Shown piece by piece: positions 15,822-25,138 of a stretch of DNA of 64,000 nucleotides (within the stretch, counting starts at the first letter, position 1; every line of letters begins with the position of its first letter). The stretch spans positions 62,001-126,000 of the forward strand of contig NZ_LGJH01000156.1 in NCBI RefSeq assembly GCF_001298105.1, read 5' to 3'. The notes beneath the pieces are model-generated. The model was not told the DNA's origin and ran no database searches. It saw only the letters and a program-made list of their open reading frames with translations. Made by a program: the position numbers and the translations under genes. Source of the DNA: Novosphingobium sp. ST904 (GTDB taxonomy: Bacteria > Pseudomonadota > Alphaproteobacteria > Sphingomonadales > Sphingomonadaceae).

Positions 15822-17357
15822 ATGACCGAAACCACACCCGGCGGCGGAAAGTGCCCCTACGCCCACGGCGAGACTTCGCTCACTCCTACCCCTCTCACCA
15901 CCGCGTTCGGCGCGCCGGTGGTCGACAATTCCAATTCGCTGACTGCCGGGCCGCGCGGGCCGCTGCTGATGCAGGACGTGTGGCTGCTGGAGAAGCTGGC
16001 CAACCTCAACCGCGAAGTCATCCCCGAGCGGCGCATGCATGCCAAGGGTTCGGGCGCGTTCGGCACTTTCACCGTCACCGGTGACGTCAGCCGCTATACC
16101 CGCGCGAAGTTCCTGGGCGAGGCGGGCAAGCAGACCGAGATCTTCGCGCGCTTCACCACGGTTGCGGGCGAGCGCGGCGCCGCCGATGCCGAGCGCGACA
16201 TTCGCGGCTTCGCGGTGAAGTTCTACACCGAGGAAGGCAACTGGGACATGGTCGGCAACAACACGCCGGTCTTCTTCGTGCGCGATCCCCGCAAGTTCCC
16301 CGATCTCAACAAGGCGGTGAAGCGCGATCCCCGCACCAACATGCGCAGCGCCACCAACAACTGGGACTTCTGGACCCTGCTGCCCGAGGCGTTCCACCAG
16401 GTCACTTATGTCATGGGCGATCGCGGCATCCCCAGGAGCTACCGCCACATGGACGGCTTCTCCAGCCACACCTACTCGTTCTACAACGAGGCGGGCGAGC
16501 GGTTCTGGGTGAAGTTCCACTTCAAGACCCAGCAGGGCCACGCCCACCTGACCGACGCCGAAGCGGCGGCAATCGTGGCGGGTGACCGCGAATCGCACCA
16601 GCGCGATCTCTACGACGCCATCGAGCGCGGCGATTTCCCGAAGTGGAAGGTCATGGTGCAGATCATGGCCGAGGAAGAAGCGGCGACCTGCGGGTTCCAC
16701 CCCTTCGACCTCACCAAGGTCTGGTCGCAGAAGACCTACCCGCTGATCGAGGTCGGCATGATGGAGCTGAACCGCAATCCGGAGAACTTCTTCGCCGATG
16801 TGGAGCAGAGCGCCTTCAGCCCTTCCAACCTCGTTCCCGGCATCGGCGTCTCTCCCGACAAGATGCTGCAGGCGCGTCTCTTCGCCTATTCGGATGCGCA
16901 GCGTTACCGCCTTGGCGTGAACCACCACCAGATCCCGGTGAACGCCGCGCGCTGCCCGGTCTTCACCAACCACCGCGACGGCCAGGGCCGGGTGGACGGG
17001 AACTACGGCGGCCTGCCGCACTACCACCCGAACTCGTTCGGGCAGTGGCAGGGCCAGGGCGAGTACCGCGAACCGCCGATGAAGATCGATGGAAACGCCG
17101 ATTTCTGGAACTTCCGCGAGGATGATGACGACTACTACAGCCAGCCGCGCGCCCTGTTCGAACTGATCGACGCCGACCAGAAGCAGCGTCTGTTCGAGAA
17201 TACGGCCCGCGCCATGGGCGATGCGCCGGACTTCATCAAGCAGCGGCACATCGACAACTGCACCCGCTGCCATCCGGCTTACGGCCAGGGCGTGGCCAGC
17301 GCACTGGGCATGAGCGTGAACCCCGCGCTCTCGCCCGTGCCCGAGACGGCAGACTGA
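15822..17357 (+). CDS. katA: Monofunctional heme catalase
   Basis: 511 aa, small-subunit type. The distal histidine is H73 in RRMHAKGSGAFG, the distal asparagine is in VGNNTPVFFVRD, and the proximal heme-ligand tyrosine is in RLFAYSDAQRYRLG. It breaks hydrogen peroxide down to water and oxygen. Two oddities stand out. The N-terminus has a KCPY motif (C11) like that of KatG proteins. Residues 480-484 read CTRCH, a CxxCH c-heme-type motif inside the C-terminal helix where relatives usually have a plain PAYG context. The start is backed by AAGGAG 8 nt upstream. A palindrome at 15708-15726 may be its operator. Confidence 0.96.
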   Translation: MTETTPGGGKCPYAHGETSLTPTPLTTAFGAPVVDNSNSLTAGPRGPLLMQDVWLLEKLANLNREVIPERRMHAKGSGAFGTFTVTGDVSRYTRAKFLGEAGKQTEIFARFTTVAGERGAADAERDIRGFAVKFYTEEGNWDMVGNNTPVFFVRDPRKFPDLNKAVKRDPRTNMRSATNNWDFWTLLPEAFHQVTYVMGDRGIPRSYRHMDGFSSHTYSFYNEAGERFWVKFHFKTQQGHAHLTDAEAAAIVAGDRESHQRDLYDAIERGDFPKWKVMVQIMAEEEAATCGFHPFDLTKVWSQKTYPLIEVGMMELNRNPENFFADVEQSAFSPSNLVPGIGVSPDKMLQARLFAYSDAQRYRLGVNHHQIPVNAARCPVFTNHRDGQGRVDGNYGGLPHYHPNSFGQWQGQGEYREPPMKIDGNADFWNFREDDDDYYSQPRALFELIDADQKQRLFENTARAMGDAPDFIKQRHIDNCTRCHPAYGQGVASALGMSVNPALSPVPETAD

Positions 17358-17402
17358 CCAGAGCTACCCCGGCCGCCGTTACCCCCCATGCGGCGGCCAC
17401 GG

Positions 17403-17455
17403 TCCCGCCTCCCCGTTTCGCGAATGCCGCGCCGGGGAGGCGGGATTATCCGTTT
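17403..17455 (+). terminator. Terminator between katA and bioA
   Basis: A 12-bp stem CCCGCCTCCCCG / CGGGGAGGCGGG with a 16-nt loop, then TTATCCGTTTTT. The T-run begins 7 nt after the stem, so strength is uncertain, but its place between convergent katA and bioA fits. Confidence 0.6.
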
Positions 17456-17456
17456 T

Positions 17457-18710
17457 TCAGAACGATATCACCGCTTCGCCGATGGCATCCCACACGTGTG
17501 CGAGCTGATCGTCGGTAATGCAGTAGGGCGGCATGACGTAGACCGTGTTCCCGAGCGGGCGCAGCAGCACGTCGCGTTCCCGGAAGAAGGCCATGAGGCG
17601 CGGGGCGAGGTCGCTCATGTAGCCGCTGGTGCCGGCGGTCCTGAGGTCCAGCGCGGCGATCGTGCCGATCGTGCGGGGATTGTCGAAATGGCAGAACTGG
17701 CCGAGCTTCGCGATCCAGCCCGCCTGCTTTTCCGCCAGCGCGGCGATCCTCTCCCGCACCGGCTCCTCGCGCCAGATCGCCAGGTTGGCGGCGGCGGCGG
17801 CGCAGGCGATCGGGTTTGCCGTGTAGCTTGACGAGTGGAAGAACATCCGCGCGCGGTCGGCGGAGTAATGCGCCTCGAAGATCGGCTCGCTGGCCATGGT
17901 GACGGCGAGCGGGACGGCGCCCCCGGTCAGCCCCTTGGAAAGGCAGAGGATGTCGGGGACGATGCCGGCCTGTTCGCAGGCGAGCAGGGTGCCGGTGCGG
18001 CCCCATGCCGTCATCACTTCGTCGGCGATGAACAGGACCCCGTGCCGCGCGCAGATATCGCGCATCGCGGCAAGCGTTTCCGGACCGTATACCAGCATCC
18101 CGCCCGCGCCGAGGATCAGCGGTTCCACGATCAGGGCGGCGGTGTCCGGCTGGCGGCAGAGCGCCTCTAGCGCGTCCAGCGTCTGCTGTTCCGCGCCCGC
18201 TGCGGGGAAGGGAATGCGGCCGACGCCGAACAGCAGCGGCTCGTAGGGCTGGTTGAACACGCCGCGCTCCCCCACCGACATCGCGCCGATGGTGTCGCCG
18301 TGGTAGGAATTCTCCATCACCACGATCCGGTGGCGGTTCTCGCCCCGCCAGTGCCAGTAGCCGAGCGCCATCTTCAGCGCGACTTCGACACTGGTCGAAC
18401 CCGAATCGGAGAAGAACACCCGCGTCAGGCTTTCCGGCATGATCTCGCGCAGGCCGGCGGCGACCTGTTCGGCCGGTTCGTGCGTCCATCCGGCGAAGAT
18501 GATCTGGTCGAGTTTCTGCGCCTGCTCCGCGATGGCGGCGCGGATGCGCGGATGGGAATGGCCGTGCGTCGTCACCCACCACGAGGAAACCGCGTCCACC
18601 ACCGCCTTGCCGTCGGCCGTGTGCAGCAGCGCGCCCTCGGCATGGGTGACGAGCGGCACCGGCTCGCCAAGCCCGTGCTGCGTGAAGGGATGCCAGACCG
18701 ATGATGTCAT
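17457..18710 (-). CDS. bioA: Adenosylmethionine-8-amino-7-oxononanoate aminotransferase
   Basis: 417 aa from ATG 18710; the frame extends upstream only as a shadow of bioD. It starts SVWHPFTQH, has the class III aminotransferase blocks SSWWVTTHGHSHP, ENSYHGDTIGAMS and the PLP lysine in CLSKGLTGG. It uses S-adenosylmethionine as amino donor to make 7,8-diaminononanoate (DAPA), the penultimate intermediate before dethiobiotin. Its start overlaps the bioD stop by 4 nt. It is the last gene of the bioF-esterase-bioC-bioD-bioA operon. Confidence 0.95.
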   Translation of the reverse strand: MTSSVWHPFTQHGLGEPVPLVTHAEGALLHTADGKAVVDAVSSWWVTTHGHSHPRIRAAIAEQAQKLDQIIFAGWTHEPAEQVAAGLREIMPESLTRVFFSDSGSTSVEVALKMALGYWHWRGENRHRIVVMENSYHGDTIGAMSVGERGVFNQPYEPLLFGVGRIPFPAAGAEQQTLDALEALCRQPDTAALIVEPLILGAGGMLVYGPETLAAMRDICARHGVLFIADEVMTAWGRTGTLLACEQAGIVPDILCLSKGLTGGAVPLAVTMASEPIFEAHYSADRARMFFHSSSYTANPIACAAAAANLAIWREEPVRERIAALAEKQAGWIAKLGQFCHFDNPRTIGTIAALDLRTAGTSGYMSDLAPRLMAFFRERDVLLRPLGNTVYVMPPYCITDDQLAHVWDAIGEAVISF

Positions 18711-19351
18711 GCCCTGAAGTCCTCGATGCGGAAGTTTGCTGCAAAGGCGCGGGCCAGGGCCTCGGGGGTCAGGGATGCGAGGCGGGGCAGGCGGCCGAGG
18801 CGGCGGACATTGCCCATGGCGCAGATGGTGGCCTCGCTGTCTTCCACGGCATCGCCCACGAAAGCCACGCCCAGCACCTCGACGCCGCGCGAACGCAGCG
18901 CCTCGATCGAGAGCAGCGAATGGTTGATCGTGCCCAGCACGGTGCGCGCCACCAGCACCACCGGCGCCTGCCACCGCGCGAACTGGTCGGCATAAGTCAT
19001 GGTGCGGGTGAGCGGGACCATGACGCCGCCCGCCCCCTCGACCACCAGCGGACCTTCTACCTGCGGCAGGGCGAGCCGTTCGGGATCGATCTCCACCCCG
19101 TCGATCTCGGCGGCGAGGTGCGGGGAGCAGGGGGTGGCGAGGCGGTAGGCTTCGGGCAGGATGTGGCCGGCGGGCAGGCCGGACAGCCGCCCCACGCGGT
19201 CTCCATCGCCGCCGTCTTCCTCGAGCCCGGCCTGTACCGGCTTCCAGTAATGCGCGCCCAGCGCCCCGGCGAGCGCGGCGGCGAACACGGTCTTGCCGAT
19301 TTCGGTATCGGTTCCGGTGACGATCAGGGGTCTGGCGATCTGGGGTCTCAT
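18707..19351 (-). CDS. bioD: Dethiobiotin synthetase
   Basis: 214 aa. The P-loop GTDTEIGKT is at residues 13-21, with the KPVQAG substrate motif near 42-47 and VEGAGGVMVPL around 105-115, all standard for BioD. It carboxylates DAPA with ATP and CO2 to form dethiobiotin. It starts 7 nt after the bioC stop and overlaps bioA, so it is inside the operon. bioB (biotin synthase) is not in the window. Confidence 0.95.
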   Translation of the reverse strand: MRPQIARPLIVTGTDTEIGKTVFAAALAGALGAHYWKPVQAGLEEDGGDGDRVGRLSGLPAGHILPEAYRLATPCSPHLAAEIDGVEIDPERLALPQVEGPLVVEGAGGVMVPLTRTMTYADQFARWQAPVVLVARTVLGTINHSLLSIEALRSRGVEVLGVAFVGDAVEDSEATICAMGNVRRLGRLPRLASLTPEALARAFAANFRIEDFRA

Positions 19352-19358
19352 GGGGCGC

Positions 19359-20098
19359 TCACCTAGCGCGGTGTAAGTGACAGGTCACGACCTCGTAAGT
19401 GACTTCGCATCCGCTTTGGGCAAAACGAGCCAGCGTCCGGCGCAACTGGCCGGGAGAAAGCGGGCGGTGCCCGGCATCGGCGGCGTGCGCGCCTATGGCC
19501 TTGAGCGCGCGCAGGAAGGCCAGCGGATCGTCATGGCGCTCAATGCGGTTCTCGGCCGTGACGGCGAAGTCGCCGAAGGCCGCGACCGGAGCGAAGCGGG
19601 GCGTCCCGGCCGCGAGGCCCTCGCCGCGTGGGCCTCGCGCCACTGCGCGAAACTGCCGGGGCCGAGCGTCGTCACCATCAGGTGGCCGCCGGGTGCAAGC
19701 CAGCCGCCCATGCGGGCGAGCGCTCGCGGGGCATCGTCGAACCACTGCACGGCGAGGCTGGAGCAGATCAGGTCGAACGGGCCGCCGCCGGGATCGCCGT
19801 ACTCACCGTCGAGCACGGCGAAGCGGCGGTGCGCGTCTTCGCCCAGCCGCGCCCGGCAACGCTCCAGCATCTCGGGCGAAAGGTCGGTGACGAGCCAGTC
19901 CCCGCCAAGGCCCGCCAGCGCCTGCGTGAGGAATCCGGTGCCGCAGCCGATTTCCAGCACGCGGGGGCGCCGGGGCAGGGCAAGCGCGGCGATCCGTGCG
20001 GCGAGGGTCTGCGCGATGTCGCGCTGGATGCGTGCGTTGCCGTCATAGTCGGCAGCCCCGGCGAAGGCGCGGGCGATGCTTTCACGTGGAACGTTCAT
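19359..20098 (-). pseudogene. bioC: Malonyl-ACP O-methyltransferase BioC (one frameshift)
   Basis: About 246 codons when repaired. The N-terminal part (MNVPRESIARAF, SAM motif LEIGCGTGFL, SSLAVQWFDD) runs in one frame from 20098. Near 19620-19623, after the codons for WREAHA, the frame is lost. It continues one base over as EGLAAGTPRFAPVAAFGD to a stop at 19359. Adding one G restores EAHAAEGLAAGTP, so a single-base deletion explains it. BioC methylates malonyl-ACP to start pimelate synthesis. Its start overlaps the esterase stop (ATGA). Everything around it in the operon is intact, so a sequencing error is the likely cause. Confidence 0.88.
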
Positions 20099-20715
20099 GC
20101 TCCGTGCCCGATCATGCCGCGCACCGCCCCGGCGCAAAGCTCCGGCGCTTCCAGCGGCAGGAGGTGTCCGCCCGCGGCGCTTTCGATCCGGCTCACGGCC
20201 GCGCCCGCGAAAACGGAGGCCCGCATCGCCTCGGGCAAAAGCGGGTCGCGCGCGCCCTGCAGCGAAAGTACCGGCACCGCCGGCAGCGGCGGCTGAGCAT
20301 CGCGCAGGCGCAGCAGGTCGGTGCGGAGCAGGTCCGCGTCGATTTCGCCGAAGCCATCGCCTGCACCGCACTGGCGGCGGAACTCGGCGAGCACGGCGCG
20401 CGGGTCCTCGCCGAAACGGCGCAGCATCCGGTCCACCACGCGCACCGGGACGCCCGCGCGGTCGGGACGGGCGGTGAAGCGCTCGAACCCGTTGATCGCA
20501 ACGATGCCGACGAGCCCCGGCGGCGGATCAGCCAGCACGCGCATCGTGCCGTAGGAGTGGGTTATCGCAAGGCACGGGCCTTCCACGCGGCAGGCGCGCG
20601 GCGCGCCGAAGTAGCCGCAATCGTCGATCGCCTGCGGCATGTCCGCCAGCAGGTTCGCGAGCGGTTCCCAGAATGCGCTGCCGAAACCCCAGCCATGGGC
20701 GAAGAGCAGCTTCAT
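20095..20715 (-). CDS. Short alpha/beta-hydrolase, probable pimeloyl-ACP methyl ester esterase
   Basis: 206 aa. HGWGFGSAFWEPL at the N-terminus is the oxyanion strand seen in BioH. The nucleophile is in THSYGTM, so the usual first Gly of GxSxG is Thr. The acid is in QGARDPLLP and the histidine in GGHLLPLEAP. It lies between bioF and bioC with 4-nt overlaps on both sides, the position held by BioG in Haemophilus, and should remove the methyl group from pimeloyl-ACP to end the BioC cycle. It is shorter than E. coli BioH (256 aa), so the lid is reduced. The exact family (BioH, BioG or a separate one) is unresolved. Confidence 0.82.
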   Translation of the reverse strand: MKLLFAHGWGFGSAFWEPLANLLADMPQAIDDCGYFGAPRACRVEGPCLAITHSYGTMRVLADPPPGLVGIVAINGFERFTARPDRAGVPVRVVDRMLRRFGEDPRAVLAEFRRQCGAGDGFGEIDADLLRTDLLRLRDAQPPLPAVPVLSLQGARDPLLPEAMRASVFAGAAVSRIESAAGGHLLPLEAPELCAGAVRGMIGHGA

Positions 20716-21905
20716 CGCCGTTCCCCGGCCTGCGAAATCGGGCCCACCGCATCGCCGATGGCTTCCAGCAGGACATCGATATCGGCTTGGGAATGAGTTG
20801 CCCGCAGCGCAAGGCGCAGGCGGCTGGTGCCCGGCGGCACCGTTGGCGGGCGGATCGCCGAGGCGAGCAGGCCGCGTTCCTCCAGCTGGCGCGAGAGGCC
20901 CAGAGCCGCTTCCTCCGCGCCGATCACGGCGGGGACGATCTGCGTGCTCGACGCGCCATGGTCGATGCCGAGCGCGGCGAGCCCGCGGCGCAGGCGGTCG
21001 CCCAGCGCGGCGAGGTGGGCGCGCTCCTCGTCCATGCCCGGCACGAGGTCGAGCGCGGCGTCGATCGCGCCAAGCACGGCGGGCGGCGGGGCGGTGGTGA
21101 AGACGAAGCCGCTCGCCGCGTTGACGAGGTAGTCGATCATCACCCGCGATCCCGCGACATAGGCGCCGAATCCGCCGAGCGCCTTGCTGAAGGTACCCAT
21201 CACGAGGTCGATCCCGCCGGGCACTTGCGCCGAAAGCCCCGCGCCGCCGGGGCCGAGCACGCCGGTGGCATGGGCTTCGTCGACGAACAGGAAGGCGTCG
21301 TGCCGGGCGGCGATATCGGCCAGGCGGGCGATATCGGCGCGGTCCCCGTCCATCGAGAACACGCTTTCGGTAAGGATCAGCCGGGCGGGCGCGTCACGGC
21401 CCTTGCCGGCCAGCAGCTGCTCCAGGTGATCGAGGTCGTTGTGGCGGAAACGGTGCTGGCGCGTGCCGGAAATGGCGATGCCGGCGTGCATGGAGGCGTG
21501 GACCAGCCGGTCGGTGAAGACCATGGCGCCGGGCGCGGCGGCGAGCAGGGCGGGGATCACCGCGGCATTGGCCTGCCAGCCGCTGGCGAAGATCAGCGCC
21601 GCCTCGGCATGTTTGAACGCGGCGATCCGGGCTTCGAGCGCGAGATGCGCCTCGCTCGTGCCGGTTACCAGCCGGGAGGCGCCGGAGCCGGTGCCCAGGG
21701 CCTCGGTCCATGCGCGGGCGCGTTCGACCAGCAGCGGATGCCGGGCAAGGCCGAGATAGTCGTTGCTGGAAAAGTCGATCAGCTCGCGGCCGCCGCGCCG
21801 GATGCGGCCGCCGGGCTCCAGCGCGGCGGGACGCAAGATGCGGCGCTGTCCGGCGCTCTCGATCCGGCCGAGTGCCGCCGCGAAGAAGGAATCGAACCTG
21901 CTCAT
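20712..21905 (-). CDS. bioF: 8-amino-7-oxononanoate synthase
   Basis: 397 aa from ATG 21905; the frame upstream of this is a shadow with no family match. It is a fold-type I PLP enzyme of the alpha-oxoamine synthase family: NDYLGLARHP, GSGASRLVTGT, FVDEAHATGVLG and the PLP lysine in GTFSKALGGFG. It condenses pimeloyl-ACP (or -CoA) with alanine to give KAPA. It is the first gene of the operon, overlapping the esterase start by 4 nt. The 196 nt upstream, shared with the divergent L,D-transpeptidase gene, should hold its promoter; I see no clear BirA operator. Confidence 0.95.
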   Translation of the reverse strand: MSRFDSFFAAALGRIESAGQRRILRPAALEPGGRIRRGGRELIDFSSNDYLGLARHPLLVERARAWTEALGTGSGASRLVTGTSEAHLALEARIAAFKHAEAALIFASGWQANAAVIPALLAAAPGAMVFTDRLVHASMHAGIAISGTRQHRFRHNDLDHLEQLLAGKGRDAPARLILTESVFSMDGDRADIARLADIAARHDAFLFVDEAHATGVLGPGGAGLSAQVPGGIDLVMGTFSKALGGFGAYVAGSRVMIDYLVNAASGFVFTTAPPPAVLGAIDAALDLVPGMDEERAHLAALGDRLRRGLAALGIDHGASSTQIVPAVIGAEEAALGLSRQLEERGLLASAIRPPTVPPGTSRLRLALRATHSQADIDVLLEAIGDAVGPISQAGERR

Positions 21906-22101
21906 CGCGCCAGCCGGTATGGCAAGCGGGCCTCGGGCACAATGGGGGTGGGCGCGCCTCCGGCACGGTGGGACGCGCGCTTCCGGCAGGTTCGGCGGCA
22001 GGCGCGGCGTGAGTAGACGGCGGCGTGCGGCACAAAAACGCGCGCCGCCGTGAAGCCGGGCGCGGCTTCGCGCGTTGATGGGGAAAGAGGAAAAAAGAAG
22101 G

Positions 22102-23179
22102 ATGCCCCGCGTGTTGCGAACCCTGCCGCTTGTCTCCGTCGCCGCGGCCCTGCTGCTCTCCGCCTGCCATTCCGAGCGTGCCCCTTCCGGTGAGCGCACC
22201 GGCGCGACATCGCCGGGGCAGGGACTGGCCTTTGCCGACGCGCCGGGCGGCGCCGCCACCGAATCGGCCGACAGCCTCGTGCTGCGCGCGCAAGTCGCGC
22301 TCGACCGGCTCGGCTTCTCCTCCGGCGTGATAGACGGCAAGGAAGGCCAGTCCTACGGCCTCGCCCTCAGCGGGTTCCAGCAAGCACGGGGCCTGCCGGC
22401 AAGCGGCAGGCTGGACCCGGCGACCCAGCAGGCGCTGCTTTCGGGCAGCGACAGCGCCGGAACGCGCAACGTGGTGATCCCGGCGGACTTTGCGAAAGGC
22501 CCGTTCGTGCCGGACCTGCCCAAGGACATGGCCGGACAGGCGCGGTTCAAGCACCTGGGTTACCGCAGCATGGCCGAGGCGCTGGCCGAACGGTTCCACA
22601 CCACGCCCGAAACGCTGCTGGCGCTCAACGGCGCGGGCACGGTGCTGGGCGCGGGTCGCACGATCCGGGTGCGACGTTCGCGATGCCGGACTTGCGACCA
22701 TCGAGGGGGACGAGAGCGGCTGGGCCGATACCCTCCAGCGCCTTGGCGTCGCGGCGGAGCAACCCAGGGCCGATCACGTCGTGGTCGACAAGTCCGATGG
22801 CGCGCTGCGGGTCTATGACGGTGCGAACAAGCTGATCGCGCAGTTCCCGGTGACCACCGGCAGCGGCCACGATCCCCTGCCGCTCGGCACCTGGAAGATC
22901 GTGGGAGAGGCGCGCAATCCGGACTATCACTTCAACCCGGACCTGTTCTGGGATGCCAAGAAAAGCGCGAAGGACAAGCTCCTGCCGCCGGGGCCGAACG
23001 GGCCTGTCGGCGTGGTCTGGCTGGACTTGTCCAAGGCGCACTACGGCATTCACGGCACGCCCGAACCCCAGAACATCGGCCGCACCGAAAGCCATGGCTG
23101 CGTGCGCCTGACCAATTGGGACGCCGCGCGGCTGGCGCAGATGGTTTCGGCGGGAACGAAAGTGGTGTTTCAGGCCTGA
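22102..23179 (+). pseudogene. L,D-transpeptidase lipoprotein (one frameshift)
   Basis: About 359 codons when repaired. It starts with a lipoprotein signal (lipobox LLSAC) and a peptidoglycan-binding-1 domain (ALDRLGFSSGVIDG...DPATQQALL). After GRTIRV near 22671 the frame shifts. It resumes as VRDAGLATIEGD and leads to a complete YkuD domain with HGTPEP and the catalytic cysteine in SHGCVRL. The local bases fit loss of one C and one A from an original RVPNVRDAG. L,D-transpeptidases make 3-3 peptidoglycan cross-links or anchor lipoproteins in the periplasm. The tail overlaps the convergent MBL gene by 10 nt. Confidence 0.85.
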
Positions 23180-24204
23180 CGTTCGACCGGATAGCCCGCC
23201 TCTGCCCATGCCTTGACGCCGCCGTCCAGCGCGACCGCGCGCAGGAACCCCAGTTCGCGCAAGGTCGCGGCGGCCAGCGTGGAGATCTTGCCGAATTCGC
23301 AGCATGTCACCAGCCGGGCGGTGGGATCGCAGAGCATCGCGTTGACCCGCAGTTCGAGCTGGCCGCGCGGCAGGTGGACGGCGCCGGGAATATGGCCGGC
23401 CTCGAACGCTTCCTTCTCGCGCACGTCGAGCACGATCATGTCGCCGGCTAGGGTGCCGATCCGCGCGTTCAGTTCCTCCAGCGCGATGAAGGGAACGCGC
23501 GCGGCGGCTTCGGCGAGAAGCTGGGCAACGGTCCTGCCGCCGTTCATGTTGGTGCGCAGCGCTTCGGTGAGATGGGTGGGCGCGGCCAGGTCCAGATGCT
23601 GCATCATCGCCACGAATTCATCCCGGTCGGTCTTTTGCAGGCGCGGATTTTCGGCGATTTCGGCGCCGATGGTGGAATGGCTGCGGCCCTTGTAGTCATG
23701 CGCGGGATAGACCAGCGTTTCGGGCGGGAGTTTCAGGAGCTTGCCGAACAGGCTGTCGTGCAGGGCGGCGGGATCGCCGGTGGGAAGATCGGTGCGCCCG
23801 GTGCCGCCGATCAGCAGCGTATCTCCGGTGAAAACCCGGTCCGCGGCAAGGATGCACATCGAATCGCGCGTATGCCCCGGCGTGTGCAGGGCGCGCAGGC
23901 GCAACTCGCCGACGATCAGCATGTCCCCATCGTCCAGTCGCATCCCGGCATAAGGGGCAGGGCTCAGGCGGTTCATCACCACCGGCGCGCGCAGCAGCCT
24001 GCCCAGTTCGCGGCTGGCGGAGAAGTGATCGGCATGCGTGTGCGTGTCGAGCACGTAGCGGATATGGACGCCGAGCTGGCTCGCCAGGCCGACATAGCGA
24101 TCGATCTGGGACTGTTCCGGGTCGATCAGGATCGCGGCGCGGCTGGCTTCGCAGCCGAGCAGGTATGACTGGCAGCCGCCCGTGGCGATTTGCTCGAAGA
24201 TCAT
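23170..24204 (-). CDS. MBL-fold hydrolase fused to rhodanese (persulfide-dioxygenase-like)
   Basis: 344 aa. Residues 1-230 are a metallo-beta-lactamase fold with the metal motif THTHADH and HTPGHT, GDTLLIGGTGRTD and PAHDY, as in ETHE1/glyoxalase II-like persulfide dioxygenases. Residues ~245-344 form a rhodanese domain (VLDVREKEAFEAGHIPGA) whose active loop is CCEFGKI. Such fusions oxidise glutathione persulfide and pass sulfur to or from the rhodanese cysteine, so a role in sulfide detoxification is likely. No sqr gene or sulfur regulator is adjacent. Two neighbouring cysteines in the loop leave the reactive one uncertain. Confidence 0.88.
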   Translation of the reverse strand: MIFEQIATGGCQSYLLGCEASRAAILIDPEQSQIDRYVGLASQLGVHIRYVLDTHTHADHFSASRELGRLLRAPVVMNRLSPAPYAGMRLDDGDMLIVGELRLRALHTPGHTRDSMCILAADRVFTGDTLLIGGTGRTDLPTGDPAALHDSLFGKLLKLPPETLVYPAHDYKGRSHSTIGAEIAENPRLQKTDRDEFVAMMQHLDLAAPTHLTEALRTNMNGGRTVAQLLAEAAARVPFIALEELNARIGTLAGDMIVLDVREKEAFEAGHIPGAVHLPRGQLELRVNAMLCDPTARLVTCCEFGKISTLAAATLRELGFLRAVALDGGVKAWAEAGYPVERQA

Positions 24205-24437
24205 GCCGTTTCCTTGCGGTGTGACCGGGAAAGTCTGCCTGCCGCCACCGGCCGCCGCAAGCGCCGCGATCCGTTTCGGGTACGTCTCTTTGGAGTAACC
24301 GCACCGTTCCGGCCCGGCGGCGCGGGATGGATCGAGCCCTGTCCGGGTTGGAACGAATCGGCCCGTCTTGCGCTTTACCCTGCCGGAATCCTACGCCTCG
24401 GCAGAGAATTCCAGATATCGCAATTCAAGGACATATC

Positions 24438-24928
24438 ATGAAAATCCGTCTTGCCGCGCTTGCCGCCGTTGTCGCTCCGGCCGCGCTGTTCGCCGCTGCC
24501 ACGCCTGCCGCCGCGAAAGTGACGGCCGAGGCCAACGTGGCCCGCGCGGAAGGGGACTGGGGCGGCGAACTGGCGATCGGCGTGCCGGTGATCCAGGACG
24601 GCGGCTTCAGCATCACGCCCGGCGCGGGCGTGTTCTTCCACCACCGCGACCATCCCGGCTACTTCACGGACGATTCGCAGTGCTTCAACCGCAGCAGCGG
24701 CGCGCAGGTTTCCGACGGCAAGTGCGACAATTCCGGCACCAGGTTCTTTGGAAAGGTAGAGGCGATGTACCGCCTGCCGATGTCGCTCGGCCTGGGTGTC
24801 GCGCGCGGCTGATCGGTGACGACCTGCGGGCCTACGGCACGGTCTCCATGCCGATCCTTCCGCGCATCGACGTGAAGGGCAATATCGGCGACCACTATCT
24901 GGCGGCCGGCCTTCAGGCGCGGTTCTGA
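24438..24928 (+). pseudogene. Exported protein, probable small outer-membrane/periplasmic beta protein (one frameshift)
   Basis: About 163 codons when repaired. It has a clear signal peptide (MKIRLAALAAVVAPAAL...AAAK) and a body of alternating short strands with two cysteines (SQCFNRS, GKCDNS), typical of a small beta-rich envelope protein. The first frame ends early at 24812 after LGLGVARG. One base added near 24807 gives LGVGARLIGDDLRAYG and continues to the stop at 24928 (AAGLQARF). The final F is typical of outer-membrane beta-barrel proteins. I do not recognise the family. Sequencing error is the simplest explanation. Confidence 0.65.
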
Positions 24929-24932
24929 GTTT

Positions 24933-25138
24933 CTACCAGCCCTCGATCAGATCGACATAGGCCACCACGTCATTGTCGGTGGCGATGAACAGGCCGTCCT
25001 GCACCTCTTCGGGTTGCCGGGCGCCATGTCCATGGCCTCGGTCAGGGTGCCGTAGAACAGCGTGCTGGCCGCGCCGCCGTCCGGGCCGGAATCGAGGTGG
25101 TACAGGCGCACCGTGGCGTCGAGATAAGTCGTGCGCAT
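24933..25138 (-). pseudogene. Small conserved protein of unknown function (one frameshift)
   Basis: About 68 codons when repaired. It starts MRTTYLDATVRLYHLD at 25138, overlapping the DUF4169 stop. After EAMDMA near 25020 the frame is lost; adding one G gives MDMAARQPEEVQDGLF and the protein closes with NDVVAYVDLIEGW at 24933. No function is known to me. It is the last gene of a three-gene unit behind the HerA-like ATPase and the DUF4169 protein, so it may work with them. Confidence 0.65.

Noticed and set aside
19359..20098. Two separate genes in place of bioC
   Set aside because: The halves are consecutive parts of one methyltransferase and the second lacks a start and ribosome site.
24350..24374. 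EcfG-type promoter before the exported protein gene
   Set aside because: GGAAC-N16-CGCT differs from the consensus at a key -10 base, so support is too weak to call.
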